Both the position numbers and the translations under genes were made by a program. A DNA stretch of 64,000 nucleotides from Taudactylus pleione (taxonomy: Eukaryota > Chordata > Amphibia > Anura > Myobatrachidae): the NCBI GenBank assembly GCA_031769625.1, contig JAUIMM010000178.1, forward strand, positions 29,034,001-29,098,000, in the 5' to 3' direction. The notes beneath the pieces were generated by a model. The model ran no database searches, had not been told where the DNA came from, and worked only from the letters and a program-made list of their open reading frames with translations. Shown piece after piece: positions 31,659-45,368 of the stretch. Numbering within the stretch: position 1 is the first letter of the stretch; each line of letters opens with the position of its first letter.

Positions 31659-34600
31659 ATTGATTTTCAGATTGTTGTACTGTATATCTTTGTTCGTACC
31701 ACTTGTTATGTACTGTATCTTAGATTTGATAGTGCAGTAATAAATTGCTGTTCAATTAGGTTGGTGTGGTTCCAGGGCACAAAAGATTCAAAAGAGTTTT
31801 TCAATTTCTATTTTGACTTAAATTAATTATAGACTAATTATATTAGTAAATTATACTTTAAACATTTGAGTTCATTTATAAAGGAATATATGCAGAACTT
31901 GTTTTCTGATAGTAATCAATGATATGCAATACCATCAACATTTTTAATTCTTATAACTAGTCCCAGAAACAGGAAAAAATAATTTGTATTGTTTCTGAAA
32001 TAAATAAAATAAGCGTTTGAAAATTAGTCATGAATATAGAAGCTACTATAAATCTAAGTACCAATAATTTTTTTTCGTGAGTACCAGTACACTTTTTCAC
32101 ATAAAAAAACACTGTATGAGTGTATTCATAGAACTCATGGAGTTTTGGTAATAATGCTCATGTGTGTAGCAAAAAATATTTTCTGAGTGCTATTACATCA
32201 GGCATCTCAACTACTGTTCAACATATTTAATTCAAGAAATGTACATATTTTGCAAAGCAAAGTAACATGAAATAAAAGCATGACTTCCAAAGATGTATGA
32301 ACAAACGAGACACCCACAAAGATAGAAATGTATTCTGATGGAGACTTGTGTAAGCATTTGTTTTACTTTATATTTATATTATTGTATTGGTGCTGTTTGT
32401 GTCTGACTAAAAAAAGGTGTGATTATTATTATCTGAAGTGTGAAAAAATCTGCAATCCAAATGTGAAAGAAACTATTTGATTTTGTGGCAAAAACTAAAT
32501 TTAAATACATGATATTTGACCAAATGCAGTACAGTACATTTTGAATAAAACTAATTTATTTGGAACACCATGTAATATCATTGCTGGTGCCATATTTCTA
32601 AATGAAAATTTCTCACAATTTATTGATCTTGTTTTAAATGTAAACCTTATGACAAATATAGGATACCTCATTCAGACATGGCTCTACATTGGCTAAACAC
32701 ATGTGAAATTGCCAAAAACAAAAGGACATGGGACCTGTTCCTACCATGCTAGCAGAAAATGACTGCTCTTGTGTATTCTGTAACTATATAATGTATATCT
32801 ATTTTTCATGTAAATTACAGTCATTTTCCATCTTTTGAGAAGTCTTTGCCTACCCTTAGTACCCTCAGATGGCACATAAGGCAGTACCAGGTGGCCAGCC
32901 AGTGCTGCAAAAGCAAAAGAGCTATCCATTAGCATGGTACCATGATAATTTCCCAGGTGATTAGTTATTATTTGAACATTACTGATGATTTTATTAACTT
33001 TAAACTTATTTGGTGAGTACTGTTTGGTGTTGCTAAGATATACAGAGCACTCTACAAAACAAACACCTTGTTACAATCTTGATCAATATTCAACAATAAT
33101 ATATTTTATTCATAATATAGTCACAAACAGTATATGATGTCAGTCAAGGCAAATGCAGCACCAGAAATAGAAGTTACATCCTAAAGGTTAAATCCTTTGC
33201 CAAAATTAATTTTAATTCCTTGTACATAAGAGAATAAAAGCTAAACACATTTTATTTTAAAGCTTACGGTATCAAAGAATACTTTTACAAACAACTGTGA
33301 AAGACACCCTTATCATTGTCACTCTCTGACATCCACTAGTCATTAAAGATAACAAAATACTGTTTTTCACCATGGTTTCCATTTTTGTACATACCATATC
33401 CATCCCATATCCATCCCATAATGAAACATGCAATATATTATGCTCTTGTTCATTCCTAGTTTTAGTGATCACTTATTATATGTGTCATTCTATTATTCAG
33501 ATACCTCCCTGTATCTTACTATAAACACTAAACTTTTTCCTATACAGCATGACTGTGAGGCAGGCTAAAACGTTCATATCTCTTATTTAAGTCACTTAAT
33601 TGATAAAATTAAAAATATATACTAAAATATGTAATTTCTTTAGCAGAAACTACTATCCACTACTATCCACATGTTATAAGACAAAATCTCAGCTCTAATT
33701 TGAAATATGAGTATATAAATCAAAATACAATTCTGTGACCTGTATAAGGGCAGTCACCAAGAGTTCTTTTATCTTTAATATAGTAACAGAATTCCTCTGA
33801 GACATCTAATATCTCTAAATAAATCCATAACATGGCCTCACAATGAACTTCCTCTACAAGACCTTGCTAGATGTGGCCTCACGATTTATACATACAGTAT
33901 AGTGTTGTATTTTACTTTGCTTGGGAAACTCTATAAATAGTTGGATGACTGCACTACATTGACCTAAACTTGACTAAACCTTAATACATTTCTAATAACA
34001 CATAAAGAGTATCTGGCTGAAAAATTACTATGTACTGTATTTATCTGATTTTAATATAAGATATAATAACTGATCACATTAATTAAGCAAACAGTACCTA
34101 ATGTTTATGTAAAAATATTTTTTTTAATTAATTTTCAAACATAGATCAAGGTACAAAGAAGAGAATTGAAAATAAAAATAAAAAGGATCCATAGGGGGAG
34201 GTAAACAGAAACTAGTGTCATAAACATGCGACAAGCATTTACAATCAGCTTGAAAACATACAGTAGAAACAGATTGTATGAACTTTACAGAAATCATAGA
34301 AGGCAAACTGGAATGATCAGAGGAACCCCACCCTTCCAACACTATAATAAAAACCCAAACATTTATTATGTTGAACAATGAATCTAGGGGGTAGAAGACA
34401 AGCCTGAAGTGTCACACTTTTTGGAAGGTTACCCATGCCGCCAAAGCCACTTCATCAAAAGTGAAAATGTTTAAGTAAACTATTGTTTACATCTCATAAT
34501 GTCTATGCACTTTTGCCTCAATGTCCACAATAATTGTAAGCAGGGGATAACACCACATTTAGCCTATTGCTGCATTAGTAGCAATCAATATATGACCTGT

Positions 34601-35811
34601 TACATATCTATCACTATGGCAAATAAAGTCTGGATAAAGCTATAACAAGGCCAATTCTGATTGTAAAATTATTGTTGTACCTGTAACTAATGAGATTAAA
34701 ATAGAAACAGCACAACAAAGAGGTCTAATAACCAGGCACTCCCAGGATACATGGACTGTATTGTCCAACTGGCCACAATTCATCCAACACAGTGTAGAAA
34801 TAGAGAGTAATTTTGTGCTTTATTTCCAAAGTATAACTTGAAAGTCATCTTAATGAACATTCAATGAAAATTTTTATATTTTTAAAACAACTTCAAATGA
34901 TTTTCCTTCAATCTTCATCAGAAAGTGATTTAGAAATGTCCCTCTCCTTCCTCAGATGAACTGAGAGACTCAAAATATGAAGGGGAATTCTACAGAATCT
35001 GAAATGCACCACTAACAGATTTAAATATATTTAAATAAATCCTTATGTGATCTACTGAAAGATTTCTGTTGGTTGGAAAAGATCCACGGCATGCTTTCAT
35101 TCACAATTTCAAACTAAGAAGAAGTGGTCACTTGTCATGTCAAGTGTCCAATTGTAAATTAAGGATTATTTTTTTTTAAATGGGTACTGAGAGGTTAAGG
35201 TCTGGCAATTATATATTATCAGAGTAATCTACTATCTGAAGTAGCTAATGTGGATTTAGAAATTGTGTTAATAATATTTCTAACAGAATGTGGAATCCAG
35301 AAAATATCTACAACTGGGGAGATGTTAGACATATCATTGCCACTTATTTTTATTCTCTGCACACTTGTAATACTATAAGAGAGTGTCTCAGCTACACATT
35401 TGTTTTTGTTTTAATCTTTTCTAGTTTTTGAGCTCTAGCATTTGAAAAATTTAAGTATCCACAAAGTTTGGTATTTGTAAGCATACACTAACATAATTTT
35501 CTCAGGCCAGGATTAAGATATTTAAAAATATATATATATTTAAAAATATTTTGTTCAGAAAATACCAGGCCTATTTGAAATACTACATGACTTGTTTTAA
35601 GGATGTCAACATTTCAAGTTGACAGACTCAAGAATTGAAAAACATATTTCCAAAAAAATATACTGTAGTTAAAAATTTTTTTAAAAACTACGTGTTTATT
35701 CCTTAAATGGTTTAAGATTGCTGGATTTTCAATTGTATCTTATATTATAGCAATTTTTGGTTATAGTAACATGAAAAGTTATGGTTGTTTTCTAGACTAT
35801 CCTAGATACAT
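31659..35811. other. AT-rich, quiet stretch
   Basis: No transposon ends, coding domain or RNA gene recognised over ~4 kb. Open frames are at most 84 codons and look random. Possibly old unique intergenic or intronic DNA. Confidence 0.5.
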
Positions 35812-36510
35812 CAATATATACAGTACTTGCAGTTTCCGCGCTCCTCTGGGATAAGTATCCAGTTATAAATAGTTATTAAATGAAAAAAAAATTCTCAGAA
35901 TGGATTCCTATGGTATTCCTTTTCACCGTCTTTCTTATATTCAAACGATTCAAATAGTAGATATGCCCAAGTTCCTCAAAAAAATTAAAAAGTAGTATAT
36001 AGTGAAGTACAGTTTATTAATACATAAAAACATCCATAAACACATACAGGTAGCAGTGTACCAGATATATCGGGGTGCAGGACAACTCAGGACACCCAAA
36101 ACAGCATATGCAGGGATTTAAACAGTCACCTCCCGGGATAGGTTCGTGTGGTCTCCCTGATTCCTATATTGCAGTGGTTCATCCTCTGACCCCTACTCCT
36201 GGTGTATTTCAATGCCGCTCCTCCCTCACCTCACTTCACTATATACTACTTTTTAATTTTTTTGAGGAACTTAGGCATATCTACTATTTGAATCGTTTGA
36301 ATATAAGAAAGACGGTGAAAAGGAATACCATAGGAATCCATTCAGATAATTTTTTTTTCATTTAATAACTATTTATAACTGGATACTTATCCAAGAGGAG
36401 CTCGGGAACTGCAAGTACTGTATATATTGACGTTAATAGGGTGTAAGTGGCCACCCAAGCATTTCCTGCAGCACCATTGTATTGGTGCGCTTATTTCATT
36501 GTGAATTATT
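35812..36510. mobile_element. Inverted-arm insertion with 14-bp target duplication
   Basis: TATCCTAGATACAT stands at 35798-35811 and again, unchanged, at 36511-36524. The 699-bp insert has ~200-bp inverted arms (35813-36011 and 36236-36429; shared ACTATTTGAATCGTTTGAAT and GGAATACCATAGGAATCCAT) separated by ~225 bp, plus an 80-bp right tail. A duplication this long is unlike cut-and-paste elements and fits target-primed insertion. Penelope-like elements can insert inverted terminal pieces with such duplications. Confidence 0.8.
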
Positions 36511-36524
36511 TATCCTAGATACAT

Positions 36525-37817
36525 GACACCCTGAATCTGATAGGTTCCTATACTCCACACCTCTACTTTTCATAATCACTTAATTGTCAATGCATGCAAG
36601 GCCAAGTCCCTACCAACACCAACACCAGAGCCATGGGCCTTATTGTTTTCAATTTGCCAAAACAATTCATTCTGATGATTTATAATATTACCCAAATAAT
36701 TTTATTAGATTTTTATTTTTATTTTTCTTCCAAAATAATGCAGATGTTGCTCTCTTCAAGGTTTAAGACATTTAATTAAACCAATTAAGATTATGAAAGT
36801 AACAAGCTTTAAAACATTTGTTAACTTATTTGTCTTTTCATTTTTGGTATTTTATTGCAATGCAGTGCAAATCAGAAATTATCACACCACTAAAACAAAA
36901 ATTACTAAAAATATAGGATCCCATTGAGATCCTAATTTTAAAGTTTGGTATGGAGAATTGTAAAATCAAGTAATAAACACAAAGGTTAAATATTTTTTTA
37001 ATCTATTTTTAAGTGTTTGAGTTTGTTACCTAAAAATGTTGACTTCCTTAAACCAAGGCATGTGGTTTACTAAATTCAAGCCTGCTATAAATAAAATTAA
37101 ACGTAATCCTGGCCTGAGAAAAGTACCAAAATTTGTGGATTTTTTACATTTTAGAATGCATATAACTCAAAAACTACATGAAATAAAAATGTTAAATTCA
37201 AGATTTTTGGAGTCAGCTCTGATATGCAATTTAGTGTAAAGAGTTCATTAAAAACTAGGAAACATAATGTAAAAAACTAATTAAATATTGAAGTGGAATG
37301 ATCTGTAAACCAGTCTATAGCCTTATTAAGCAAACTAGCAATTTGACAGAACACTAGATTGGGGAACACCAAGCTAACCTCACATTTAGGCAGTGACATA
37401 GTTTCCAATGCCAAACTAGGCATTCTTATCTTTCATACAGTATATAAGTATTCATAATCACATACAATTTGTTAAGAAGAGAGATTGGATGCATTCTGGG
37501 GATAGCACAAAATGTATTAAAGTAATTTAGAGGGTAACATATTTTGGATAATTGTGAGACAACTCAGCCACGAGACTGCATGGACCATCCATTCTTTATG
37601 CTATTAATTCAACTAAAAGAGGTAGATAATGCAATCCAGCAGAATCTCGTCTGTACTAGCAGTACATACATTTTAATGTCTTTATTGAACATATGATCAA
37701 TGACCTGTGTAAAAATATACATAGGACATTAATAATATATTTTGAAGATGTTTGGACCTCTATTAACAGCAACTACATTTGCCATACATTTCCTGCAAAT
37801 ACTTAAAAACACTTTAA
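36525..37817. other. AT-rich, no clear feature
   Basis: No repeat ends or coding domain recognised; frames up to 67 codons have no similarity I know. Confidence 0.45.
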
Positions 37818-38530
37818 GCTGGCTACACACTGATAGATATTTTGCCCATTCCATTGAATGGGTGGTATATCTATAGTGCATCAAAGGGTGTGTACAGCTG
37901 ATGTGTCTGTGAATGACATAGTTCACAGACATATCCAATATGCTGTGCAGCACAGCAGATGGCCGATATATATTGGCCATCTACAGGTGTGTACGGGTGA
38001 CCCGCCGATCGCCCGTACACATGCTGAGGGAACCCGGCAATGATTGACAGCTCAACTGGATGGGCAATTTAACTGCCCGCCCATTTGAGCTGTTAAGCCC
38101 ATCACACAGGGCAATTTGTAAGTGCGGGTCGATGTTTAGGCCCTGCGCACGCGCAGCAGCTGCACTGCGCGTGCGCAAGCTCTGGAGCAAGAGAGAAATT
38201 CTTAAGGAACGCCTGCTGTTTTGTGGGCGGCCGCACTGACATCAGCAGTGATGTCAGCGGGGCTTCCTGTTCGATCAGAGCAGGAAGCTCCCTGGGGATT
38301 GCGGTTGCCAAGACCCAACCTTAGGGTCTCGTCGCAAGCACCGATGGTCGCGATGGTCTTGACCATCGCGACCATCAACCTGGTTGGTCGCTAAAGCTGT
38401 GGGTGGTATCCCACAGCTTAGCTAGTGACCAGGAGGAGGAACTTCAAAACCCAAGGGGCCGCCCACATTCAGAGCGACCACTTGCATTTTGCGAGCACCT
38501 CTGAATGAGGGCCTTAGTGTGTACCCAGAC
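37818..38530. mobile_element. Composite of two MITE families
   Basis: Outer ends CTGGCTACACACTGATAG and TTAGTGTGTACCCAG are inverted. The part from 38272 to 38513 is nearly the same as 61910-62150 (shared GATCAGAGCAGGAAGCTCCC, CCTTAGGGTCTCGTCGCAAG) and ends in CACCTCTGAATGAGGGCC, the Harbinger-like terminus. GCGCACGCGCAG hairpins near 38143-38175 resemble the inner part of 290-839. Boundaries between the two families are not exact. Confidence 0.65.
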
Positions 38531-40180
38531 TTAGACAGGAGTTAAATTAATCATTGCATCGCCCAGCAGATAATCAAAGTGATTTTCACACTATATATCC
38601 ACACACACAATAGTAACACTAATGTACTAATGTGACCGATTAATACAAAATAAAAAATTATATTAATAGAGCAGGTGGAAAATTTAAAACTATAAATAAC
38701 ATCAATGTTTTATTGCATTAAGCATTAAACATTAAAATTCCCTAAACAGTAGCCAAAGATAAGACCAGCTTATTGAAAACTCTGCACTCTAATCATCCAA
38801 CCAAATAATGTAATTCCAAAAAAAAGAGCATAACCTACAAGAGAGTATACTCTAAACTATTCTTATAGATACATAAACAAAAAATTATAGTTGAAGAAGT
38901 GATCAGGGCTGCTGAGACTCCTGTTGGGTTTAGATGCTCTATGGCTAGTGTCCAAAGGAGGGGACGTGGTCTATTAAATGTATATGTTGAAGCTCTGGGA
39001 CATGTAGCTATTCCTTCCTTATAGAGACCAGGTCCCAAGTAATCATTCCCATTTTCTCCCGATACCCATGGAAGTGATGCATGGTCAATTAGTAATTAAT
39101 TAATTAATATAAAATATGTATCACACTAAGGAGCAAACCTTTTTCCCTAACTCTAGACATTCAGTAACTTAACGTTAAGCTACAGAAATACTCAAATATT
39201 AATAAATACCTAATAGATATCAAGTTAAAACCCAGGAATAAGCTTACTACTATTATAAAATGAATTAATACATAAGATATATTATACAGTCAATTGTAAA
39301 TATATAATTGAGGTCTATTAGAGACAGGCAAGTAATTATATATAGATATAGGTAGACTAACTAGTGCATGTACATAAGATTACTGAATATACAGTCCCAG
39401 TCATTGGCCAATGATGCAGTGAAAGCCTCAAAACCCTAAGTTGGGAAGCAAGAAAAAACCCAATTGATGTAATCAATTAATGTAAAGTTTCAAGCAGCAA
39501 ATCTCCTCCTGATTAAAAGTTAATTCTAAATTGCAACCAATGTAGGCAATATCCATATGGTGACTGAATAGAGAAACAGCACTTCAGTAATCGGTCTCAG
39601 ATCCTCCAAAAATAATGTGATCGCCAGCAGATTAACGATGTAGATAGTATGTAGAAGCTTATGATATACTGTATAGTTATTGAGCTGTTGATTGGGTGTA
39701 TGTGTAGGTTAGATGGATATCATTAGTTACAGTTACAGCATAGGGGAATAAGGTGGAATAGATGTACTGCAATACATTAAAATGTAGAGGTTACCGTACA
39801 TTTGAACGCAAGCTGGTTTTGCACATCTTACATATTTTTGGACTGTGTAAGTTCTGGAGCTAAATGTATAAGAGTATGTGTGATTCAGATTTATTACCAA
39901 CTCATTTGCTTTTCCACTTGGGGATAAAGGGGCATATTAGGGTAGTGATGGGGCATTCGCAAATAGACCCATTTCAGAAACTGCATTTTCACAGGAATTG
40001 TAGGCTGTTGCAGAGTTGTGCACATATGCAATTATACCTGTTTTCAGACTTTTTTGCACCAAGGATACAGCTAAATCAAGTGCACACTGATAATGCTGGT
40101 GGATGTGACACCAAACATAAGGATAGTGGCGATCCAGCCACAGAAATGTGTATATATAGAGATGTGTATATATCTCTGCA
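38531..40180. other. AT-rich, no clear feature
   Basis: No gene or repeat ends recognised. TTAATTAATTAAT runs near 39090-39105 are simple sequence. Confidence 0.45.
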
Positions 40181-40582
40181 CAGGGCTGCCAACAGCTCTG
40201 CACAGGTACAATGAGGGGGCATAGCCAACTGCGCAGGTGTGGCCAGACCCCCTCCTTACAAAAAAAATGTAATATGTTCAGGGGGCGCAGGTGTCCAGAG
40301 GTGGGGGCAGAATCGCTCCCCCCCTCCTGCATATAATGCAGGGAGAGAGAGGACTGACTACTGCTGCAGCCTCTCTCCCTAGCCCAACAAACAGTGTGAC
40401 AACAACTTGTGTGCTGGGCTGGGCAGCAGCAGTCAGTCCTCTCTCCCTGCACGAACTTAACATCGGCAGCGGCAGCCCGGGCTGGGGGCGTGCTGCAGGA
40501 CCTGAGCCGCCGCCATGCCCTTTCAACAGGCCTGGACCTGGATGAATAGTACCTGCTTCGCCCTCCCCTCTTGGCGCCCCTG
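40181..40582. mobile_element. hAT-type MITE, 402 bp
   Basis: Ends CAGGGCTGCCAACAG and CTCTTGGCGCCCCTG are imperfect inverted copies. Flanks TCTCTGCA (40173-40180) and TCTCTTCA (40583-40590) match in seven of eight bases, an 8-bp hAT-type duplication. The interior is GC-rich with a foldback (GGACTGACTACTGCTGC near 40350 against GCAGCAGCAGTCAGTCC near 40420). Frames across it are chance. Confidence 0.82.
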
Positions 40583-41977
40583 TCTCTTCATACAAACTTA
40601 TACCCATGCAAAGCAGGAGCAATTATGTGCAACTTGTATTCAACTCTGCATCAATCTCTTAGTGGTTAGACAAGTGTGGCTAAGTGAGCTAACAAGGATA
40701 TTAAGAATTAGGTATACGGCAGTAAAGAGAAGTAAATTTGTGCCATGTAAAAAATTTAGTTAAGAAGTTGAAGGAGTTTCACACATCTATAAGTAGCAAC
40801 TATAAAGATCTTTAAGTCTTTGTATGGGTTATTAGTTTATAGATCCAATTGATTTGTTATATGGAGAGTGCTTTCTACATGTATCCTTTATGTTTTAGGA
40901 ATGTAGTGTATCTATGTTTATGACTCAGTACTTGTACATTTTTAGACTGGATGGCATTTATATTTGAGGTTGAATTGGCAAATTATTAAAAGGTGACTAC
41001 ATTATCAGTAAAGAGCTAGATTCCTGAGCATGTTCTTTGGAATTGTCTTGTCTAGAGTTAAATCAGTTGTCACAGCTACTGTACAAGAAGGAGACTGTTG
41101 GAAGGTGATGGGGGAGTAAGAGAGGTAACAATTTACTCTCCTAGTAAACATCTAATGCTCAGTAAAAATGTTAATGAGGTATTCTAAGTGTATTCTTTTA
41201 TATGCTTATTTTCAGTTTCTACCTCTAGTGTTACTTTAATCAATGTAAGTAACACAACGTTGAATATATCACCTTTTGAATCACATTAATGTGTGCCTTG
41301 ATTGCTTGCATTATTTAGAAATAATAAAATGTTGGACTGCAGTCACTAAGTGTATACAAACCCAATGCAAAGTTTATGAAAGGACATTGAAACTGTGGAA
41401 GGAATCTAATATCTATAAAAATATATTTGAGCTCTAATTTAGCTGGCATACAGTACATGCATTAAACTGATACAACAATTATGTTACTCTTGTTGCTTTA
41501 TCCTGTCATAACAATGCAGCCACTTCACACAGATCTTTTTTAATGAGCCATTAATATGACATTATGTGGCATATTGTAATACAATGTAGCACATTTTAGG
41601 TTCTTGAATATAAATAAAGCATTTACGAAGAAGCAGAGAATGTATCAAGGTTGCAAAATTTCTTTCATTTACCTCCTTTTTCAGAAATGTAATACAGTAG
41701 GAATTGTGTAAAAATGAAAATGTGTTTATTATGAAAAGATAATGTACATGTAAACAAATCTTTTTTAATGCTTAAATGCTTAAATATTTTATCTTTTAAT
41801 GGGATATCGGACAATATTTCTTTAATTTTTAACAAATAGATATTTTTCTGAAATCTAAATAAAGTTTACTATACGTAAGGAGCTCCAGATAAAGCTGTAT
41901 AGATTTGTATATAGTTTAACTAAATTACAATTAATCTCAGACAGGTTCCAAGTACTGTATAAATTACTGATTAGAAC
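40583..41977. other. AT-rich, no clear feature
   Basis: No gene or repeat ends recognised; frames are short. Confidence 0.45.
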
Positions 41978-43602
41978 TAGAGATGTGTGCCGACCCCGTG
42001 TTTTGGATCTGTATCTCCTCTTGTTTTGGATCTGGATTGGTTTTGCCAAAACCGCCCTTGCTTGTTTTGTTTTTGGTTTTGGGTCTGTATTTTTTCTAAA
42101 AAAAATCATAAAAACAGATAAAATCACATAATTTGGGCGTGTTTTTGTTCCTACAGTATTATTAACCTCAATAACATTTATTTCCAGTTATTTCCAATCA
42201 ATTTTGACCACCTCACAATATTGATTTTTTTTTCATCTAGTTTAGGGCCAAAAGGTTGCATCCAGCTAGCTGGCTGACTAAGCTAAGTGACAGCAGTGGG
42301 TGGCACTAACATGTGGCAGTTCAGCTTCCAACATGGATACAGTGTGTTATACAGTGTGGGTTGGATACACCAATAGTGCACTTACTGTGACAGCAGTGTC
42401 GGCAGTGCGGGTGCTGGCAGTGTCCTCAATGCGAGAGTGCCAGTGGTTTCCTCGATGCAGAAGTGCCAGCGGTGTTGGCAGTGTGGCAATGTTGGCAGAG
42501 TGGGGGTCCTGGCAGCGTCCTGAGTGCATAGTGCTGACAGTGTTGACTGTGTGGGGATGCCCTTGGTGTGGAAGTATAAGCAGTGTGGGGTCACTGATGG
42601 TGTTCTCAATTGGTGGGGCAGTAGTGCGGGGGTGCCAGAGGTGTCGGCAAAGCAGGAATGCCAGCTGTATCCTCAGTGCACATGTGCTGACAGTGTCAGC
42701 TGTGCAGGGGTGCCGGTGGTGTCCTCAGTGTGGGAGTGTTGGCAATGTGGGGTCACTGACGGTGTCCTCAGTACTTGGGGCAGTAGTGCAGGGGTGCTGG
42801 CAGTGTCCTCGGTGCAAATTATCAGCAAAGCGGGGGTGCCAGCAGTGTCCTCAGTGCATGTGTGCTGACAGTGTCAGCAGTGCAGGGGTGCCGGTGATGC
42901 CCTCAGTGTGGGAGTGCCGGCAGTGTCGGCAGTGTGGGGTTGCTGACGGTGTCCTCAGTACGTGGGGAGTGCGGGCGTGCTGGCAGTGTCCTCAATGCAG
43001 GGTGTCGGCAAAGTGAGGGTGCCAGCGATGTCCTCAGTGCACATGTATTGACAGTGTCGACAGTGCAGGGGTGCCAGTGGTGTCCTCAGTGTGGGAGTGC
43101 CGGCAGTGTCAGCAGTGTGGGGTCGCTGACTGTGTCCTCAGTACATGGGGCAGCAGTGCAGGGGTGCTGGCAGTGTCCTCAGTTCAGGGTGCCGGTGGTG
43201 TCGGCAGAGCAGGGGTGCCAGTGGTGTTTTCAATGTGGGGGTCCTGATGGTGTCGGCAGTGCACGGGAGCCCCCTGGTGTCCTCAATGCAGGGTGCCAGT
43301 GGGGGTGTCGGCAGCGGGGGATACTGCCAGTGGTGGTCGGCACCAAGGGGTGCCAGTGGGGAGCTAGCAGAGGTGCCAGCGATGTCAGACAAGGGGGATG
43401 GGCGGCATCTTCCTGCTTCCTGTGCCCATATTCAATGGGCTTAACGCTGATTGGCTGAGAGCTGTGACAGACGGCTCTCTCAGCCAATAAGCGCTAAGCC
43501 CGCTCGATGCAAAATATCGTGATCCGACAGCAGGATCATGAGGTTTTGCCTCGAAGAGGGATCTGGGGTAGACAGGGAGATCCGAGCTGTGTCTAATCTC
43601 TA
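41978..43602 (-). mobile_element. hAT-family non-autonomous element carrying a minisatellite
   Basis: ATTAGAAC stands at 41970-41977 and 43603-43610, a perfect 8-bp duplication. The element starts TAGAGATGTGTGCCGACC and ends CTAATCTCTA. Its left end (TTTTGGATCTG repeats) matches the right end of 57928-61602 in reverse, and its right end (GGTTTTGCCTCGA near 43540) matches that element's left end in reverse. So it is the same family, inverted, with the gene replaced by repeats. Confidence 0.88.
42390..43360 (-). repeat. Higher-order minisatellite inside a hAT element
   Basis: Short units of about 18-24 bp (GCAGTGTCGGCAGTGCGGGT, GGTGCCGGTGGTGTCCTCAG) are grouped into a longer period. The marker TGTGCTGACAGTGTC recurs near 42680, 42862 and 43045, giving a repeat period of ~182 bp. 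Long open frames on both strands (up to 238 codons) follow from the repeat and have no gene-like features. Confidence 0.85.
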
Positions 43603-45029
43603 ATTAGAACCAAAAGTAATAACAATAATAACACTGATCATGAGCCTACATAAACATCTTACTTTCATGTCTTGCTTTATATATAAGCAATCAAAACACA
43701 CTGTCTTATTAATAACATGTATTTTGCACTTTTGATTTAATTAGTGATCATATAAATTATGATGTGTAGCAATTCACTAAATATTAATATGTCATCATTA
43801 AATAGTATTGACTGGACATATGGAGAATGCAGTACTGCACCATGTAGTTTGTATTAGTAGTAATAATACACTGTAATAAGTGAGCCCTCTCCTCATAGTA
43901 CATGGTGCTTGTGCATACAACACAAGGTAACCAGACCTCATGTACAGTTATACTATAAAATTAGACAAAAAATGCAATAAAAATCTATCCTACTCTAATT
44001 GTTGACATATTTTAATGACCACAAGTAACCAAATGTTATAGCATGCTTTAGAGCCACGATAAGTTACATAATAGTCACATAATATACAAAAGTCACATAT
44101 TAAGGAGTGATTTTAGCCTTTCTGTTGCCTATCCTGAAGTGTAAAATGGCAGCAGTACTAATGCCTCCAGAAAAATATCCATCAATGAACACATGTCATT
44201 AACATGCCCACTAGAAAAGGGTGTGGAATGTTTTGTAAACATTTACAATGTTGAGATTCATTATGTCAGCATGATAATGTCAACATGGTCGATATTGAAC
44301 ATATTGTCATATTCATGTCAACATTGACCATGTCTACATTCAACATGTTAACACAGATGTTATGTCAATATGGATGATATGTGATTTTGTCACTAACCCT
44401 AATGGAAATGTCACCAGTCTGTCAATCTTCAGCTGTCCACATTGTGAATGTTGACATCTTGAATGGAGACATAGTGAATGTATACTCTAGAAAAGACAAA
44501 GTAATAGACATGTACATCAGTAGAAAAATTACTTTAACTTGCCCATCTGTAACTATATGCAATTTCATCCTCACTACAGCCACCTTAGCATTCACTGCCC
44601 CAACTACCAGCAATTCAGGGTTAACGTTCCTCTTATTTTTAATTGATTTCAGTGATTCTCACTGTTACGAGATGTGCAATGAAGGTGTGCACCATTATCT
44701 TCTAATTGGTCTTCCTTACATTATGAGATACAGTATAATGCCAGTGAATACTGATATTGCTTATTATGTTTCAATCTCTTTTTGAGTAAGTTCTTAAAAC
44801 CAGACTATAGACAAGAATTAATTTTTTTAGGAAATTAATGTAAATACAACTTATTTTTTCCCAGTAGAGGAGAATGTGGTTGGATTATGATTATTTTTAC
44901 TGTGGGCTTAGATAGAAGCACATTTTACTTTAATTCTGCTGCTGACATCCTAGAAATATTTACATAATCACATCAATTATTGGAATGGGTCACACTAGAA
45001 TACTAAATTAATAGGCATACCCCACACTT
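43603..45029. other. No gene; includes a TGTCAACAT-rich repeat at ~44225-44480
   Basis: The 44225-44480 part is rich in TGTCAACAT, ATGTTGACAT and CATTGACCATG and resembles the outer parts of 30813-31648. I could not find clean ends. A 134-codon frame at 44381-44785 is partly in this repeat and has no domain. Confidence 0.5.
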
Positions 45030-45368
45030 TGTCTGTGAGAGCCTATTGTTTAAAAGGTAGTGCTGCAACAGTAGGAATTACAGAGTTGAAAGAGGAATAT
45101 CAGTCTATTGTAGTGTTGTCTCAAGATCATAGATGGCAAAAACAGTTTATGGTAAGGCCAGATAGCAGGAGGCTGGAGATTATGAGAGAATGGATAATGG
45201 TTTTGGTAATGCCCTGAGACAGAGAGACATATATCTTGTAACAGGTATGACAGCTCATAAGGCTGGATGTGTAGAATGAAAGAGATGGTGGAGTCAAATA
45301 TGACATCAGTGCAGTGGACCATATGGCTAAGATCAAGTGTAGCCCTGGTGGCAGCTCCAGCCACCACT

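Noticed and set aside
42300..43458. Cys/Val/Ser-rich frames of 238 and 174 codons
   Set aside because: They are translations of the GC-rich minisatellite inside a hAT element; frames stay open because the units lack stop codons.
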